From Histoplasma ohiense (taxonomy: Eukaryota > Ascomycota > Eurotiomycetes > Onygenales > Ajellomycetaceae), in NCBI GenBank assembly GCA_017607445.1, contig JAEVHH010000002.1, positions 558,001-622,000 on the forward strand: DNA of 64,000 nucleotides, in the 5' to 3' direction. Made by a program: the position numbers and the translations under genes. How positions within the stretch are numbered: the stretch's first letter is position 1; every line of letters starts with the position of its first letter. Under the pieces are notes generated by a model, which ran no database searches, was not told the origin of the DNA, and was given only the letters and a program-made list of their open reading frames with translations. Shown here piece after piece: positions 33,953 to 46,569 of the stretch.

Positions 33953-35430
33953 ATGTTTTCGCAATTCTCTTTTTCAGTCCCCTCTATCCAAGATCTTTTC
34001 ACCTCCCCCTCCACAGATGCCAACGACATTAAAATACATTCCGTCGAGATCCACGATGTCGAGACGGCAAAGCAAAAGCCCGCTCGGGCGCTGAAACATC
34101 TACTGAAGTTGAACCATATCAATTATTCGATTCTATACCATAACGACCGCTTCCATAATCATATGCCGCATGTAAGATACTCTGGAGGCTTATTGACATG
34201 TGTTGGTTCTATGAACCTATTTCTAATTGCTAATTTTACTGCCAGTTGCTGTCTTCAGCGTATTTGTTTGGAAGCGATGCCACCCACCTGAGTCGTCTTT
34301 ACGAAATGGAGGGAAAGGTGCTGGAGCCGTGGCGGGATTCTCCTGAAGAGATTGCGGTAGACGACTGGAGGGAATATTTGGGAAAGCCAGAGTACGTGTA
34401 TAGGGTTGCCCTTTTCCTTCTTCTTTCTTTTCTTTTCTAGGTCATCCTTCTGTTGATGGGTATAAACTGACTGCCACAGATATCAGAGAGCCTATCTCGA
34501 TTTTTTCGAGGACGAGCTCGTTCATCACTCTTATGATTGGAAAAAGGTTGTTGAAATGTATCTTTATTCTGGGGATAGACCGTTGATAAATAATGTTGTT
34601 GCAGGCCGTAAGTAGATGTAACATGATTTGTGCATGATTTTATCGTAGGTTAACCTTAGAAATCTTGAGCAGTTGGACACCCGCTCATCCATTTGGGGTA
34701 TGCATACGAAATGTCGAGTCGAGAGGTAGCTATTGAGAGTCTCGCAATGACGGCAACATGTTACAACTATCTACACAAATATATTGACGACCATTCCTAC
34801 CTGGAAACACCACCCACATACCAAACCTCTTCATCCCTGGAGATATTACATAAAATTCGGACAGACAAACGTTTCGATAACCTCTTCGAAGAGCCTGGCG
34901 GCGATAACCTTGAAACCGTCTTCAAAGATCACGAGGACGCAATTCTTGAACACTGGCGCGCGTGGGCCATCACCCCAGACCCCGTCAAACAGCTTGAGGT
35001 TTCCCAAAAAGACGCAGCGGCCATGTTTGTCGCCGCATACACCGAAAAGCACGACTTTTTCCTCGTCCATCTACTTACCACTAGCCACGCAATACGAATC
35101 CTATTACCATTCATCCCAAGCAGATTCCACGTATCTCTTGTTCGCCAGTGGTGGCTGATCGTCGTGGGAGTTTACGTCGCACAGTTACGACCCAAAATAG
35201 AGCCTGACGCCATTCGATACCATGACGTAAAGGGGCGAGACTGGGACTGGATCGGTGGCCAGGCCATCAGTGGTAAGTGGGCGGAAGAGACTCATTTTAT
35301 CAAGGCACTTCGGGCGCTGAAGGAGGCTGCGAAGACGTGGGGCGATAGCGATGAATACTATATTAAGGCCGCAGTTAAGCTCGTTGACGATTTCAAGGGG
35401 TTTGGAGGTTTTGGTGACCAGGCCGCCTAA
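33953..35430 (+). CDS. questin-oxidase-like protein (AflY/GedK family)
   Basis: Four exons (33953-34171, 34246-34391, 34480-34607, 34673-35430) give 416 residues with matching phases. The frame is open further upstream from a TTG, but the first usable ATG is at 33953. Family members include AflY and GedK, linked to Baeyer-Villiger-type ring opening of anthraquinones such as questin in fungal polyketide pathways. Family features seen: KPARALKHLLKLNH, the HNRF-like YHNDRFHNHMPH segment, and the conserved HPLIHLGYAYEMSSREVAIESLAM block at the start of exon 4, followed by RQWWLIVVGVYVAQLRP. No signal peptide. The neighbours (an E3 ligase and a secreted protein) include no polyketide synthase, so this copy is not in a visible cluster. 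Substrate unknown. A second ATG choice would lose only a few N-terminal residues. Confidence 0.8.
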
Positions 35431-35695
35431 GCTGCACGGTAACGATTTTATTATATGTACTTCAGCTTATCAAATTGTCTGTGTCTTCCATTCAAGTTGA
35501 TGAACCACAAATGGCTTTGGCTTTTTCAAGATTGAGGGGAAATTGGTCAGAAAGTTGTCACTACGTGCATTCCATAGTAATGTATAAATTGTCCAGCTAG
35601 CTCAACACTTTGGATGTAGTCGACCTAAATTTTGCACTGTTTGCACTGCTTGGCATGAGATCTTCAATCGATGAGCACAACAACTCTGGAGGATC

Positions 35696-38356
35696 ATGGA
35701 GTTGCGCCAAAATGTCCACAAATCATTAACTAATTCCAAAAATTTGCTTTTCCCACACGCGCCTCTCCCGGGGCATCCAACTATGTCATCCAGAACGGAA
35801 TCTGGACCGCTTCTCTATGCGGAATTGCTACCAAATATCCGTCAGATAACATTGCATGTGTCTTTGCCCGCTTCCTCGCGTTCAGCTCAGAGTTCCATCA
35901 CATCCGATACTCCAGGGGATCTTGTCCGAGGCAATTTCTCCCTTTCTCTTTTGCCGTCCCGCGACGCTGTTTCTCTCTACAGCTCGCACACTGTACATAC
36001 ACTACCCCTGCCGGCATGCGTTTCAGAATCAGCGCACACAATTCTCTCCACAAAGCCGACGCCAAACCCTCCTGGTGCTGGACATGGCGAACTGCTGTTC
36101 CGACTGCCAGTTGATGTTGAGGCGGGCCTCCCAGGAGCCTCCCAACCAGAAAATGGTCAGCCTGGCCATGGAAGCAATGAAGTCCAGGTTCCATGGACGG
36201 CCAAGGATATGTGCGCTGAATCCCGCGTTCGATGCCATCGGTGCAAGAACACTCTCTTCACTCCATCGGATAAAGGAAAGGTTACGTGGAAAGACCTACC
36301 TAGTACTGACTGGGCTGAAATGATGGATTTATGGCATTGCCATAAACCTGATACGCATGCTGATGATCATGGCGACGCAGCGGTAGGTACCGCATTGCAT
36401 ACCCACGATGAAAATGAAACCGTTAAAGGGTATGGTGCTGCCAACCAAGTTGTTTGTACCTCTGGGACAGTTTTGATTGACGTTTTGTCCTTTGTGATGG
36501 CTGAGGGCGATTGCCAGGGATTGCAAAAGTCGGTAAGTGGGTTTTTTTTTTTTTAAATGGTCTTTGCAACTCATAAAACCCTCGCCCCTTCGCCGCCTGG
36601 TCCAATTAGTCGTATACCGCTGCATTTGATAGTTATTTTTTTTATTATTATTTTCTATTACCTGCTACGGTTCCTTGCTTTTTATCGCGTAATATCGCCT
36701 CATCTTCGGGCTGCAAAGAAGGAGACGAGATTGCTAGATTCCATATCCCACGATCTTGTTTCCGATACAACTGCCCAATATCAACTATCGACGAGAAGAA
36801 AATTGCTGGAAATCTCCGCAAGGAATTCCGCGCCTCCGATTACCTGGTACTTTCCCCAACCGCAGCCCAATCCATCATGATGAAGGAAGCTAGGAAATGG
36901 GAGAAGAAAGGGCCAAATCATGTGCAGGATATTGAAGAGAGAAACCTCATCAACTCTTGATTTTTCGGAATTAGGGGTTGGTAGATGGATTCCCTCTTCC
37001 TAAACCTGATGGAACCTTTGATTCATTCCCTTTTCTGTATCCTCCCTCGCTGTGGACATAGGCTTGGCTGGAGATGCATTTACAAGCGACTAGGAAGAGA
37101 GGAGGAATGGTCGAAACATGAAAGTTTCTATAGCCTGAGATGTATTTCACCGCGAAATTTGAATACTTCACCTGGATTCTTCATGCCATTTTTTGTTTCT
37201 TTGGGTCCAGAAAAACGCAAGAGATGTCCGGTAGTAGTATTCGCTCCGAGGTTTTGTGGGATTCGCGGGATATGATCTGAGGTACACGCCCGCAGGAGCG
37301 GATGTTAGTATCATTGCAAAGCCTGGAAACTTATATATGGATCTCTCACCTCAATGGATCTTATACCTCCGATGTATCTCGTGAAAATTGTAATGGCTAA
37401 CGTTCGTCCCTTTCAATTCTCCATTTTATTATGCCGTCTCTCCGTTGTGCTTTATAACAATAATAGTACCCTCCTTCCACCAACTTAACATGAAACCTTC
37501 CCTCCACATGTAAATGATACGATTAACGGCGTATAACTAACATTAAAATTGTGGACCCTTCCAGATCCTCCCACTGTCTTCTACCTCTCGACACATTGGA
37601 AACGGGAATCAGCCGGCTAATGAGACTAAATTCCAAACCGTGGTCGATTTGTCGTGTTCCCGCTGCAGCGCTGTAGTAGGAGAGGAGCACAAGGCTTTTT
37701 CTGGCTTGAGACTATACAAAGCAAACGTTTCCCTCTTGCGAAAACCCAAGGACGGCATCAATTCTGACCATGATGTGTGGGAGACGTACCCAGTAGACAT
37801 GATCGTGGGAACCCAGTTGCTGGATCTGGTTGAGAGGGTTGGAGCGAGGAGATTTGCTGTTCACAGTGCAGAATATACAGACACAAGCAGTCGAGATAAC
37901 AAAATAGGATTGCTGGTGAGTTTACTCGCATACCCTCATCTTCTCATCTTACCTTCGCCAGTTGATTCCAAAGAAAATTTGCACATGAATCGAGACCTCA
38001 ACGACCCGCTAATTCATTCAAATACGTAGCTATGGGTGTTTAATCCGGATCTTCGCTACTCCAGTTTGCTTCCGGACTCTACTTCTGATAAAGTCGCATC
38101 GATTACCTCCCAGCGGGCTATGAAAATACTGTACCAAGAAGTCCAAGATGTCCAGTCGATGCTAAATCCAGCGCAAGGCGTACCGTCACCAGCTGCGCTA
38201 GAAGAAGTGAGCCTTCCACCCAATATTTATGACGGCGTCAAACAGACTCTCGAGAGGACCAGTGAAGCTCTTCCCATCTCCGCACGCCAGTTTCGGGAGT
38301 GGAGAGTAGGATTGTTCTCTCGGTTTGAGGAAATAAAATCATCGGCTCGCGTCTAG
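35696..38356 (+). CDS. HECT-like E3 ubiquitin ligase, UBE3D/HECT_2 family
   Basis: Three exons (35696-36532, 37565-37915, 38030-38356) give 504 residues; both junctions are phase 0. Members bind E2 enzymes of the UbcH10 type and act as atypical E3s. Family marks: a beta-rich N-terminal half (LLYAELLPNIRQITLHVSLP), a CxxC pair in VRCHRCKNTL, the signature MDLWHCHKP with nearby His and Asp, and a second CxxC in VDLSCSRCSAVVGEEH. Then comes KLYK-like LRLYKANVSL, the helical FAVHSAEY segment and LWVFNPDLRYSS near the end. Intron 1 is 1032 nt, about ten times the usual size here, and holds an unexplained open frame (see 36610-36960). A start at codon 30 (35783) is possible; the first 29 residues are not obviously conserved. 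Confidence 0.83.
36610..36960 (+). other. unexplained open frame inside the E3 gene intron
   Basis: After a stop at 36607 one frame stays open for 116 codons to TGA 36958-36960. The last 60 codons look coding: IDEKKIAGNLRKEFRASDYL, then LSPTAAQSIMMKEARKWEKK and a charged tail ending NLINS. The first ATG in frame is at 36877, so only 27 codons follow an ATG. It could be an exon of a nested gene, an alternative 3' exon, or a relic inserted into the intron. No family is recognised. Confidence 0.35.
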
Positions 38357-41300
38357 TGCGACCTGCTGAGCTTTCGAGGAGACTCCTAGACAACTGAGGC
38401 ACAGTACAAGAAGCGCCACGCAATTTCTGAAACCTTACGGTGACCAGCCCCCATATTAAGTAAAGCCATGCCATGTTGAGTAAAACCCTCTATGCTTGGT
38501 CCTGTCCGTGTCTATATCCATTTTTGTTCCTATCTCTTTCTTCTCTCCGTCCTGCTGCCGCCAAAACGATGATCACGGACTTGTGTCTGTTGTTAGGCCT
38601 CGTTCTCCGTCCTGGCCCTATTATTATCTCCGTATAGTTCGGCATTGAAGTGAATTACATTGCTAAATTGCCACATCGACCCTGTATCTTCATTTAACTT
38701 TCTCATGGATATGGACAGCGATGACAGTTCCAACATTGAATGTCCTGACGTTGAAGACTCGGACGCCGGGATTCCATTCGTGGGCCCTAACGACAGCAGC
38801 ACCAACGATGCTTATTGTATGGGTCTCTCGGGCAACGACCCCCTTATGACCAGCGTGGCCGGCCATCATACCCAGAATGATAGGGGATACGAAACAGACA
38901 ATGATTTGCTTGCTCCAGCATTGGCACCTGGTCATGCTCCCGTTCCCACTTCATCCCTAATGCAAATCAATGCCACCATCCTGATTACTGTCGGAGGAAC
39001 TTCGTCTCTTTCTTTCGATTCCAGAAGTTATGCAAATCGTGGCAAATCATATCATTAACGGGGAAGCCCTTTGCCTTCTTTGCGCCGCCCCAGACCTGGC
39101 AAAGCTTGAATGCTTAACTTTTGCCACAGTCGGATTCAAATCGGGACCGCAGAGTGATACCGCTGTCTCTGGCTCTTGAGAATTATACAATTCCTCCAGG
39201 CGACAATGTCGCCCGGAAAAGATCACGAACAGCCTCATGTAGCCCAGTTCTTGGACAATTTTCCACTTGAGTGCCTATAAAAAAAGATTTTATGCCAGCG
39301 ATAGTACCTTCTGCACTCTTGTTTAGACCCGAAATTATGGCAGTGAGGTATCGAAATTTGTTAGGTCTCGTCTCAGTTTCATTAGTATTGCCATTTGCGG
39401 AAGAGGCTCGGTTATCTATAAGAGGAGGAATAGTGGAATCGCAGGTTACTGCGTCATTATATTTAATACGTATCTGACTTTCATATATATAATACTGCAA
39501 AGCACAAACTCTTACCTATGTGAAGAGTACTTTATCATAAACTTACCACCTTCCCTAATGCCTCCCGGAATCAAACTCGTTACACATGCCTATGCCATGC
39601 TATAGGGTTTATGGGAGCTTCTAGGCAGCTCCTCCATTGCGTTCTTATGGGTTTCAATTACACAGGGCAAAGACTGCTACTGGAGACGAGGAGCTAGCAG
39701 CGGCGATGGTGACCTGACACTTGGCTTGATTAGCCTGGAAAGGAGCCTGAGGTAGTTATGAAACACCTAAACAAATTCCACGTACTTTTGATATTCCGTT
39801 TTCTTTATTCCATTTCAGTTATGAGGTAGTTATCACTAAGAAGGCTAGCTTTCCCACTAACTTAGCTATCTGAGGACCCTCAGGTTAACTTTCGAATAAA
39901 TGAACTTTCAGCTGGTAAATTTTTATCCCATTGCCATTCTGATGGGAGGTTGCAAGAATACTCTCTTTTTTATTTACTTCCAGCATCCTGCTCCCTCTGC
40001 AAAATATTATCTTCCATGTTCGTGGCATTTGGTCTAATCGGAGTACTCCATCTCAATTTTGTGCCGTTGTGATCGTCGGAGGCGTGTCCAGTCCGCGAGC
40101 CTCCAGGGCAATCTCGCTTTACAAGACCCAGGGCCGAGGGTCATCGTATTGAGTATTCTGTTCCATTGTTGGAATTGAGTTCTTCACGTCCCTATTGGCC
40201 AGTGTCAGTACCCAGCACGGCAGAGATTTCAACTTTTTAGGCCCTTATTATGAAGGGACCGCCGCTCGCTTTTCTGCTACGTAGCTTCCTGTACTTTTTC
40301 TTTGTCTGGATTCGCCTTTTCGTTTATAATATGGTTACGCAGAATATTTGTTGTTGATTCATCTGATATTCATTAACCTTTGGCTACATGCAACTGATAG
40401 AGAGCATGGATGCCGTATTTTGATTATTCCGGCAATTCCGATAGCTACTGCTATAATACTGGAAAACACTGTTTTGGGACTCAAACAACCTTGTATTCTT
40501 TCAACACTCTCCATCCACCCCTACGCATGCTCCCCTAGCGTACATACGCTTCTGACACCTTAGGTATTGGAAATGAGAGGTTGGTGATATGGAATCCTAT
40601 ATTTCAGCCGAGAACTCTTCCTCTTCTTTATCTGACTACCTATCGGTTTCTATCGTGTCTTTCCTTGCAACAATGACAATATGGGACTCATCATTTCAAA
40701 TACTATGCAAATAAAAGGAAACCCCGGAAACCTGGTTGCTTCAGCCCAAGGTATCTTGTTTAATAAAGGCGTTGAACCCCATTCCACAGCCGCTCGTTTG
40801 GCCCTATTTGACCAACAATATGTCAACACCAAAATATGATCTTTGTGCAGCCTCAAAATCGATTAGGCATACCAGGCCAATCCCATCAACACTCTGTTCC
40901 GCAGACATGGCAATCCTTCCCCGGAATAACCCACGTTTCCTTACCCTCCTTCGCGCACGTTGGGCATCTGACTCCGGGCATCTTGAACGAATGTCATCAG
41001 CTGGCGTAATAGTGACCAATTGTTTTTTTCGCTATGAGTCTCACCGGTGACATCTCATTTCCTACGGGTGCTACGCCAGACGACACTAGAGACACGACAG
41101 GTTTGGAAATCCTCAGACGCATCGTCGAAATTTTGAAACTTTGCTACTTCCTGCGAATGCACCATCGTTAACAGAGCAACATTTGGAAGACAGGTTCGAG
41201 TGGATAACTGTTCTAAAAGAATCATCTTACTATGGCAGTGAGAAAACAATTTACGAGTATCAATGTCGATGTATTCAAGTGTTTGGATTCAGAACAATTT

Positions 41301-44041
41301 TGGTCGCTCGCTTCACGGGTTATTTCAGTGCAATTTAAGGGGGGGATTGACGTCTTATTTATGAATCATCCAGAGATTTGCAACTCCGCTGAAATCTATA
41401 CGATCTCCATTATCGACGATACGTCATAGAGGAACTGTCACATGCACAGATAACCTTCATTCAGATCCTGGGCCCTCTTGAAGCAAATGCAAGAACTTGT
41501 GGATCCGCAACTTAAGACGTCAATCCAGTAACACCGCATCTCGACGCAACCAGCTTGATTCAACACACGAGTATATCGAGGATCAACCAATGATCACTGT
41601 TTCCTTTGGCTCTGGTGAGATGGAAACCTACCTACACAATCACAATTTCCAGCATTCACTTAAAAATAGCTTCACTCCGGGTGGGGACAGCTCCAGTGGG
41701 GACTTCTCCAGTGGTTCCTGCTATGCGCTGAATGAGTTCAACTTACATTGGAAGTTAAATTGTGTTTAGTTCCGTGCTAAGTTGTATGTTCCCCGGACAT
41801 CTCACTGACGAATGCAAAAGTTTCCCCGGCCAATTAACAAAAGTCAGCGTGATTGGCCAATAATGCCCATTCTTCTTGAAGAAGTTCATTGTGCTCAAGG
41901 GACTCCAACTAGGATGGCGCATTTCCCCATATGTTTGGGTTATCGATAGATGTGGAGCATGACCGGACAGGTGCTGTTTTCTCGTCACCCAGCACAAACG
42001 TCGACAGAAGTCCGTTACACCGCCTACCTGCATACTGCCAACTTTATAATTCGTCGAACACCACCCCACCTCGCAGTACACCAATACAAAATTTTTAATG
42101 ATAAGATTGGTCGGGTTGACGCCATACAAAATGTCGAATTTATATGGAAAATCTGCGATAATCCGTCTCTAGGAACGAAACGTGAATGTGGAAAACGGAG
42201 TATGCAGAAAGTTGCCTACTAGCAGACCAGGGTATGATCGTTTCGATTGACTATGGAACTCATTTTTCCATGAAACAGATTACGAGAATTGTCTGGGACG
42301 TCGAATCGAGGTGGGATGGTTCTTGCTAGCGCATCAATAAAAGAAACTACGCGACCTCGCACGATCCTCATCCGATAGACAACCAGTGTGTGGGTCCTTT
42401 TTTCTTGTTGTATACCTGGTCAAGATATTGTTCTTTCAAGGCAAATCATTATTATAAGGGAAATCACGTCATTGCCTGTACGAAAGGAGAAGATTGCTTC
42501 CAGCAACTTTTGCGTATTCCCATGGCTTTTGGGACTCGCGCGCCCAACTTCTATAATGATTCTTTTACTGTGCCATGTTAATGGTCTCGCGTCCTCAATG
42601 ATTAACCCGATAGCGGCGAAGACATGCTTTCCGCTTTTGGGCGCATCTGTCAGGCAGGGTGATGAGAAAACGCTGATAAGAAATCCAAGAGTTTCTACGG
42701 GACAAGCCACTAACATGGCTGCTAAAGGGTAACCCCTGCGATGGGAAGGGCATAAGACGGATACTCCGCAGAAGAACGTTCAGGCGATCATGTTTCCTAC
42801 TTCACGGGACTGAACATCAATTGATGACAATCAACCAATGAGATTACGATATTGGAGCAAAAAGCAGACCTGTCACAATTTGCTTTAGTATGCATGAACT
42901 TTGCATGCACCTTTGTATAAGGGCGGAATACACGAACTTTATTTCTGCCGACAGCTATGTTTAGTCAATGCATGATAAATAAGTTTGGAAATGGAAAGCG
43001 GGAAATTCATTCGCTAGCCCCTCAGTTCATACCAACATGCTTGCATCAATCCGCAGATTATCGAGATTTGAATATTCATTCCGTCGGCTGAGATTTGCAA
43101 ATATGAATGGAGGTAAATCATGGCAAGTCACCCAAGCCTATCACACTGACCACGAGGGCTATCGCACATAAAAGCGGGCTGATCACCAAACGGCGCCATT
43201 CAACAACGGCAGTAAATCAAAAGGCAAGGGAACAGGGACTAGTGCTCAAGATCACTTTCCGAAATACAGTATGTACGAGTAAGTTAGAACAGTTTACATA
43301 TTGAATGGTCTCATGCATCGGATAAAGTCTATTCATCCTGACAATGGAGCACAGGAGAGACCCCTTCAGCCACTGATCTAAGGGGGATTTCGTGATAGAA
43401 GCAATTAATGGAAAGAACGCCTTATGACTTTTTACCTAGACCACGACCGGTCTCCTTGTGAATGTTATAGCTTTTTACCGCGTGTGAACACACAATGGAA
43501 CCCTAGAGGACTATAGTGGTAAGCTGGCTAAAGGTGCAGGGGAGAAAACACATGAAGCTCCTGCCCAATATTAAATGGCAGCATACTTTAAGATATCTCC
43601 TTTGAGATTTTGACAAGCAGAACACCTTGAGATTCCTTGCCGGTTGTGTCAAATAACCGAATAAACCGAAATCCTTGGCGAAGCCGATCGAGTCTGATGC
43701 AAGCCCACGCCGCTAAATCATCTCTTCCAAACTCGCGGTCCTTAACCTTGAACCTGTCGATTCACCATTGGATTAGCATCTCGGTCCTGCTAGCAAGAGA
43801 CGGACATAAACAATATGCATGAGGAATCACAGTTAAAGCTAAGCGATCAACAACGCACACGACCCCATTTTTACATGGGCTCAACATATGTGAGGAGTTT
43901 CTTTCTCCTGTTCCTTTCGGTCATTTTTCATGCGTAGTGTTATTTCCCCCTCTTTTCCTGCAAAAGCAATAACAGGAAATATATTTCTCTTTTGATATCC
44001 TCTGACTGACGTGGCACTAATCGCCTCGCTGAAGATTTGGA
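38357..44041. other. gene-poor tract
   Basis: More than 5.6 kb between the E3 gene (plus) and PLC (minus), which converge on it. Apart from the weak candidate at 38705-39058 I found no frame with a recognisable family, no RNA gene and no terminal repeats. Base composition is even and frames are short, as in decayed, non-coding fungal DNA. Confidence 0.5.
38705..39058 (+). CDS. hypothetical acidic protein (weak call)
   Basis: An ATG-started frame of 117 residues. It opens with the acidic, Ser-rich MDMDSDDSSNIECPDVEDSD and has a GYETDNDLLAPALAPG segment. The second half is Ser/Thr-rich. No motif is recognised, and no intron is needed. It lies 350 bp downstream of the E3 gene on the same strand and could instead be its 3' UTR. 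I keep it only because its composition is less random than that of neighbouring frames. Confidence 0.25.
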   Translation: MDMDSDDSSNIECPDVEDSDAGIPFVGPNDSSTNDAYCMGLSGNDPLMTSVAGHHTQNDRGYETDNDLLAPALAPGHAPVPTSSLMQINATILITVGGTSSLSFDSRSYANRGKSYH

Positions 44042-46569
44042 TCAATGATGGAGGAGGGAAGGTAGACGTGGGCCAGTATATCGAAAGATCGCATGAAATA
44101 TTGGAAACCTGAGCTGAGACTTGTCAAAAATGGAATTAACTGACCTCACAAAACTCAATTCCTCCCAAGTAACTGGTGCATTTGGGAACTGCAAGACTTG
44201 CCCCCCAAAGTCAGGATCTGAGCCAACGCCAGACTTCGTTTGCTGTTTGTGCTTTGCAGTGTCTGTACCGCTTTTCACATTTTCGGTAGCGTAGATGCTA
44301 TCTTTGAGTCGCTCGAGATGGAGTTGACATTTGACATATGGGCGGAAGCTCTTGGCGTGATCATCACCCTCTGGAAGAGGAATGTTTTGCCCCGCAAGGA
44401 CTTCAATGGATAAATTCATGATACGACACTTCGCGATATTCTGGAGGTTACTTTCAGTTCCCTTGGCTGCTTCCATGGTCCATGCTTTTCCCCTGTAAGT
44501 CTCCGGCTTAAGTACCCAACCTCTATGCCCTACGAACATTCCTTCGTTCATCATAATTCCCTTGTCACAATTCTGCCAATTTAATGCAACAATTTGAATA
44601 CCTCGTCGCCAGTAAAACGAGGGGTCTAAATTAGACGAATTTACACGCAGACCGGATGGGTACGTTCGCATCATATATTCTCGATTATGCTCAAAAAGTG
44701 CCTGCCGTTCATTTTCATGGGCGTCTCTCACAGCTGACTCTGAGAGTGAGAATATGTGGTTTGGTTGGGTTGCTTCTGTAGAAACATCCTAGTGAGCCAA
44801 TTTCCTTGCGTTCGTGTCTCCACAAACGTAGTTCTCCTTCACTACTTTTGGTTGCTTATATATAGCTTTTGGCGCCGTTATTGGTGGTAGGAACTCGAAA
44901 AGTAGATATTGGTAACATACCTTGCTGTGAGAATTTACTAAAAGTGTGCCCACGCGTGTAGATACCGAGTCGGCTTAGAGAATGTAAAATCTTCGGGGGT
45001 TTCTTCGTGGCCTGAGCTGCTCCAGTGTTCTCACCCGGATCATTACCTCTCACAGCTTCATCCTGAGCTATTGATTCTGAATTCGCTTTTCCAATTGCCC
45101 CGGAGACTTCGTGTGTGTCCACAGCTTGGCTAGCCGTTTCGGGGGGTGCCCATTTCACTTTGATCAAAATCTTCCTTCGCAGTTCTCCAGGGCTTGGCAA
45201 GTGTTCAATTTCACCCCTCTCCAGTTTAGCTTCAATATCAGCTGGAAGTTCAATGAGCATTCCTTCCCATGCCTGCGTTATGATATCCACCATCACCTTT
45301 TGCTGCTCAAGACATGCATGAACCTCCAGGCTCACTATGATAGGCAGATCGCTGGTGACGAATGCATGATCTCGGATTGTGTTGCACACATCACGGAACG
45401 TTATTTCCTTCGTTAGAGTATAACCATGAAAAACAAGAGGCTCCCGCCGCAGCTGAACAGCTGACGCTGCTGTTCCCGCATCCCCGGGTGGACTCGTAGA
45501 CGCAGTTGTAGTTACCAAGGCAGTTTCGGCACCGGCGACTTGCGGCTGCGTGGTCGATCCTCTAGAAAGTCGATCCAACCGGTTTGACAATGATGACAGA
45601 TTAAAAGTACCACCTTTCCGATCTTTGCCATTTTTCTTCGAATTTTTCTGGGGAAGTTTAGGATCGCCATGTTCGCTTTCCGAGGCCGACGAATCGGAGC
45701 TGTCCGGTTCTCCATCCCACACATCAATTTCAAGACATCTACATCCTTTCAGAAGAACCTAGCGGTGGCGTTGTTATGTTAGCTCATGGATGCATCATCA
45801 ACCGAGAATTTTATCCCCAGGTAAAAGCAATGGAGTTTATCATAAGTTTTGGGAACATTATCCATTCAATATTAGAACGCATTTCCGATCATGAATGGGA
45901 TCAAAGACTGCCAAAAGTACCAACAAGTCCATGGAAATGAGTGACGCCGCTTGAGCTCTCCAATGACATTTTGAATTAAAAATGAGGCATATGGCACCCA
46001 TGGGTTATCTCACACCCTGAGCATTTCTGATCGTGAATTGAGAAAAAGAGAATATAAATCACGCATTCACGGCAAAGTGCATGGGCCGCTTTGAACAACC
46101 ACCCCTCCGAGGCAACTCGTAATGTTATAATCAAGACAGAATGAGAAACGAAAGGGAAATTGCGGGAAAGTGCAGCAAGTAAACCCAAAATGAGCGTCAG
46201 ACATGAAACTTGACGTACATCTCTGTAAACCTTAGTACTTGATTCGCTATACAATTGATTGCCAGTAAGATAGGTATTATGGCTCGAGCTGATAAAGTAA
46301 TTGTTCATAGGTAGCGATAGATCTTGTGGTTCAGGGGGTGCTTGAGCGTATGCAGATGACATGTAAACCATGAAGTCATCGTATGTTCTGATATCATGTT
46401 GTTTCCCTGGAGTTTCGCGCTGGATGGCCCGAAGAAATGTCTCTTTATTCCCGGACACGTTCGTTGAGTCAAAGAAGTGCTTTAGATGAGCCTGGACATG
46501 AGGCGAGAAGGCTGAAATTCTGTTTTCCTCAAGAGGGAATCTTGCACCAGGTTCGGCAAGTGACGACAT
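44042..46569 (-). CDS. phosphoinositide-specific phospholipase C, C2 domain cut short
   Basis: PI-PLC cleaves PIP2 to IP3 and diacylglycerol. Exons: 46219-46569, 44921-45758, 44145-44775 and a short last exon, best placed at 44042-44108, giving 628 residues. An EF-hand-like N-terminus is followed by the X domain with both catalytic histidines (NNYFISSSHNTYLTGNQLY and PLVFHGYTLTKEITF) and LLKGCRCLEIDVWDGE. An insert of about 85 residues, rich in Ser, Lys and Thr, interrupts the X domain after WDGEPD. The Y domain runs from LSRLGIYTRGHTFSKFSQQ to YWRRGIQIVALNWQNCDKG. A C2 domain starts (LSIEVLAGQNIPLP) but stops after WEELSFVR with about 22 unrelated residues; its last strands are missing. Intron 1 is 460 nt. 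An alternative acceptor at 44113 reads on to 44017 but does not restore the C2 end. Confidence 0.85.

Noticed and set aside
39110..39180. Minus-strand tRNA-like T-arm (GATTTGAATCC)
   Set aside because: No A box or acceptor pairing was found upstream, so it is not a tRNA.
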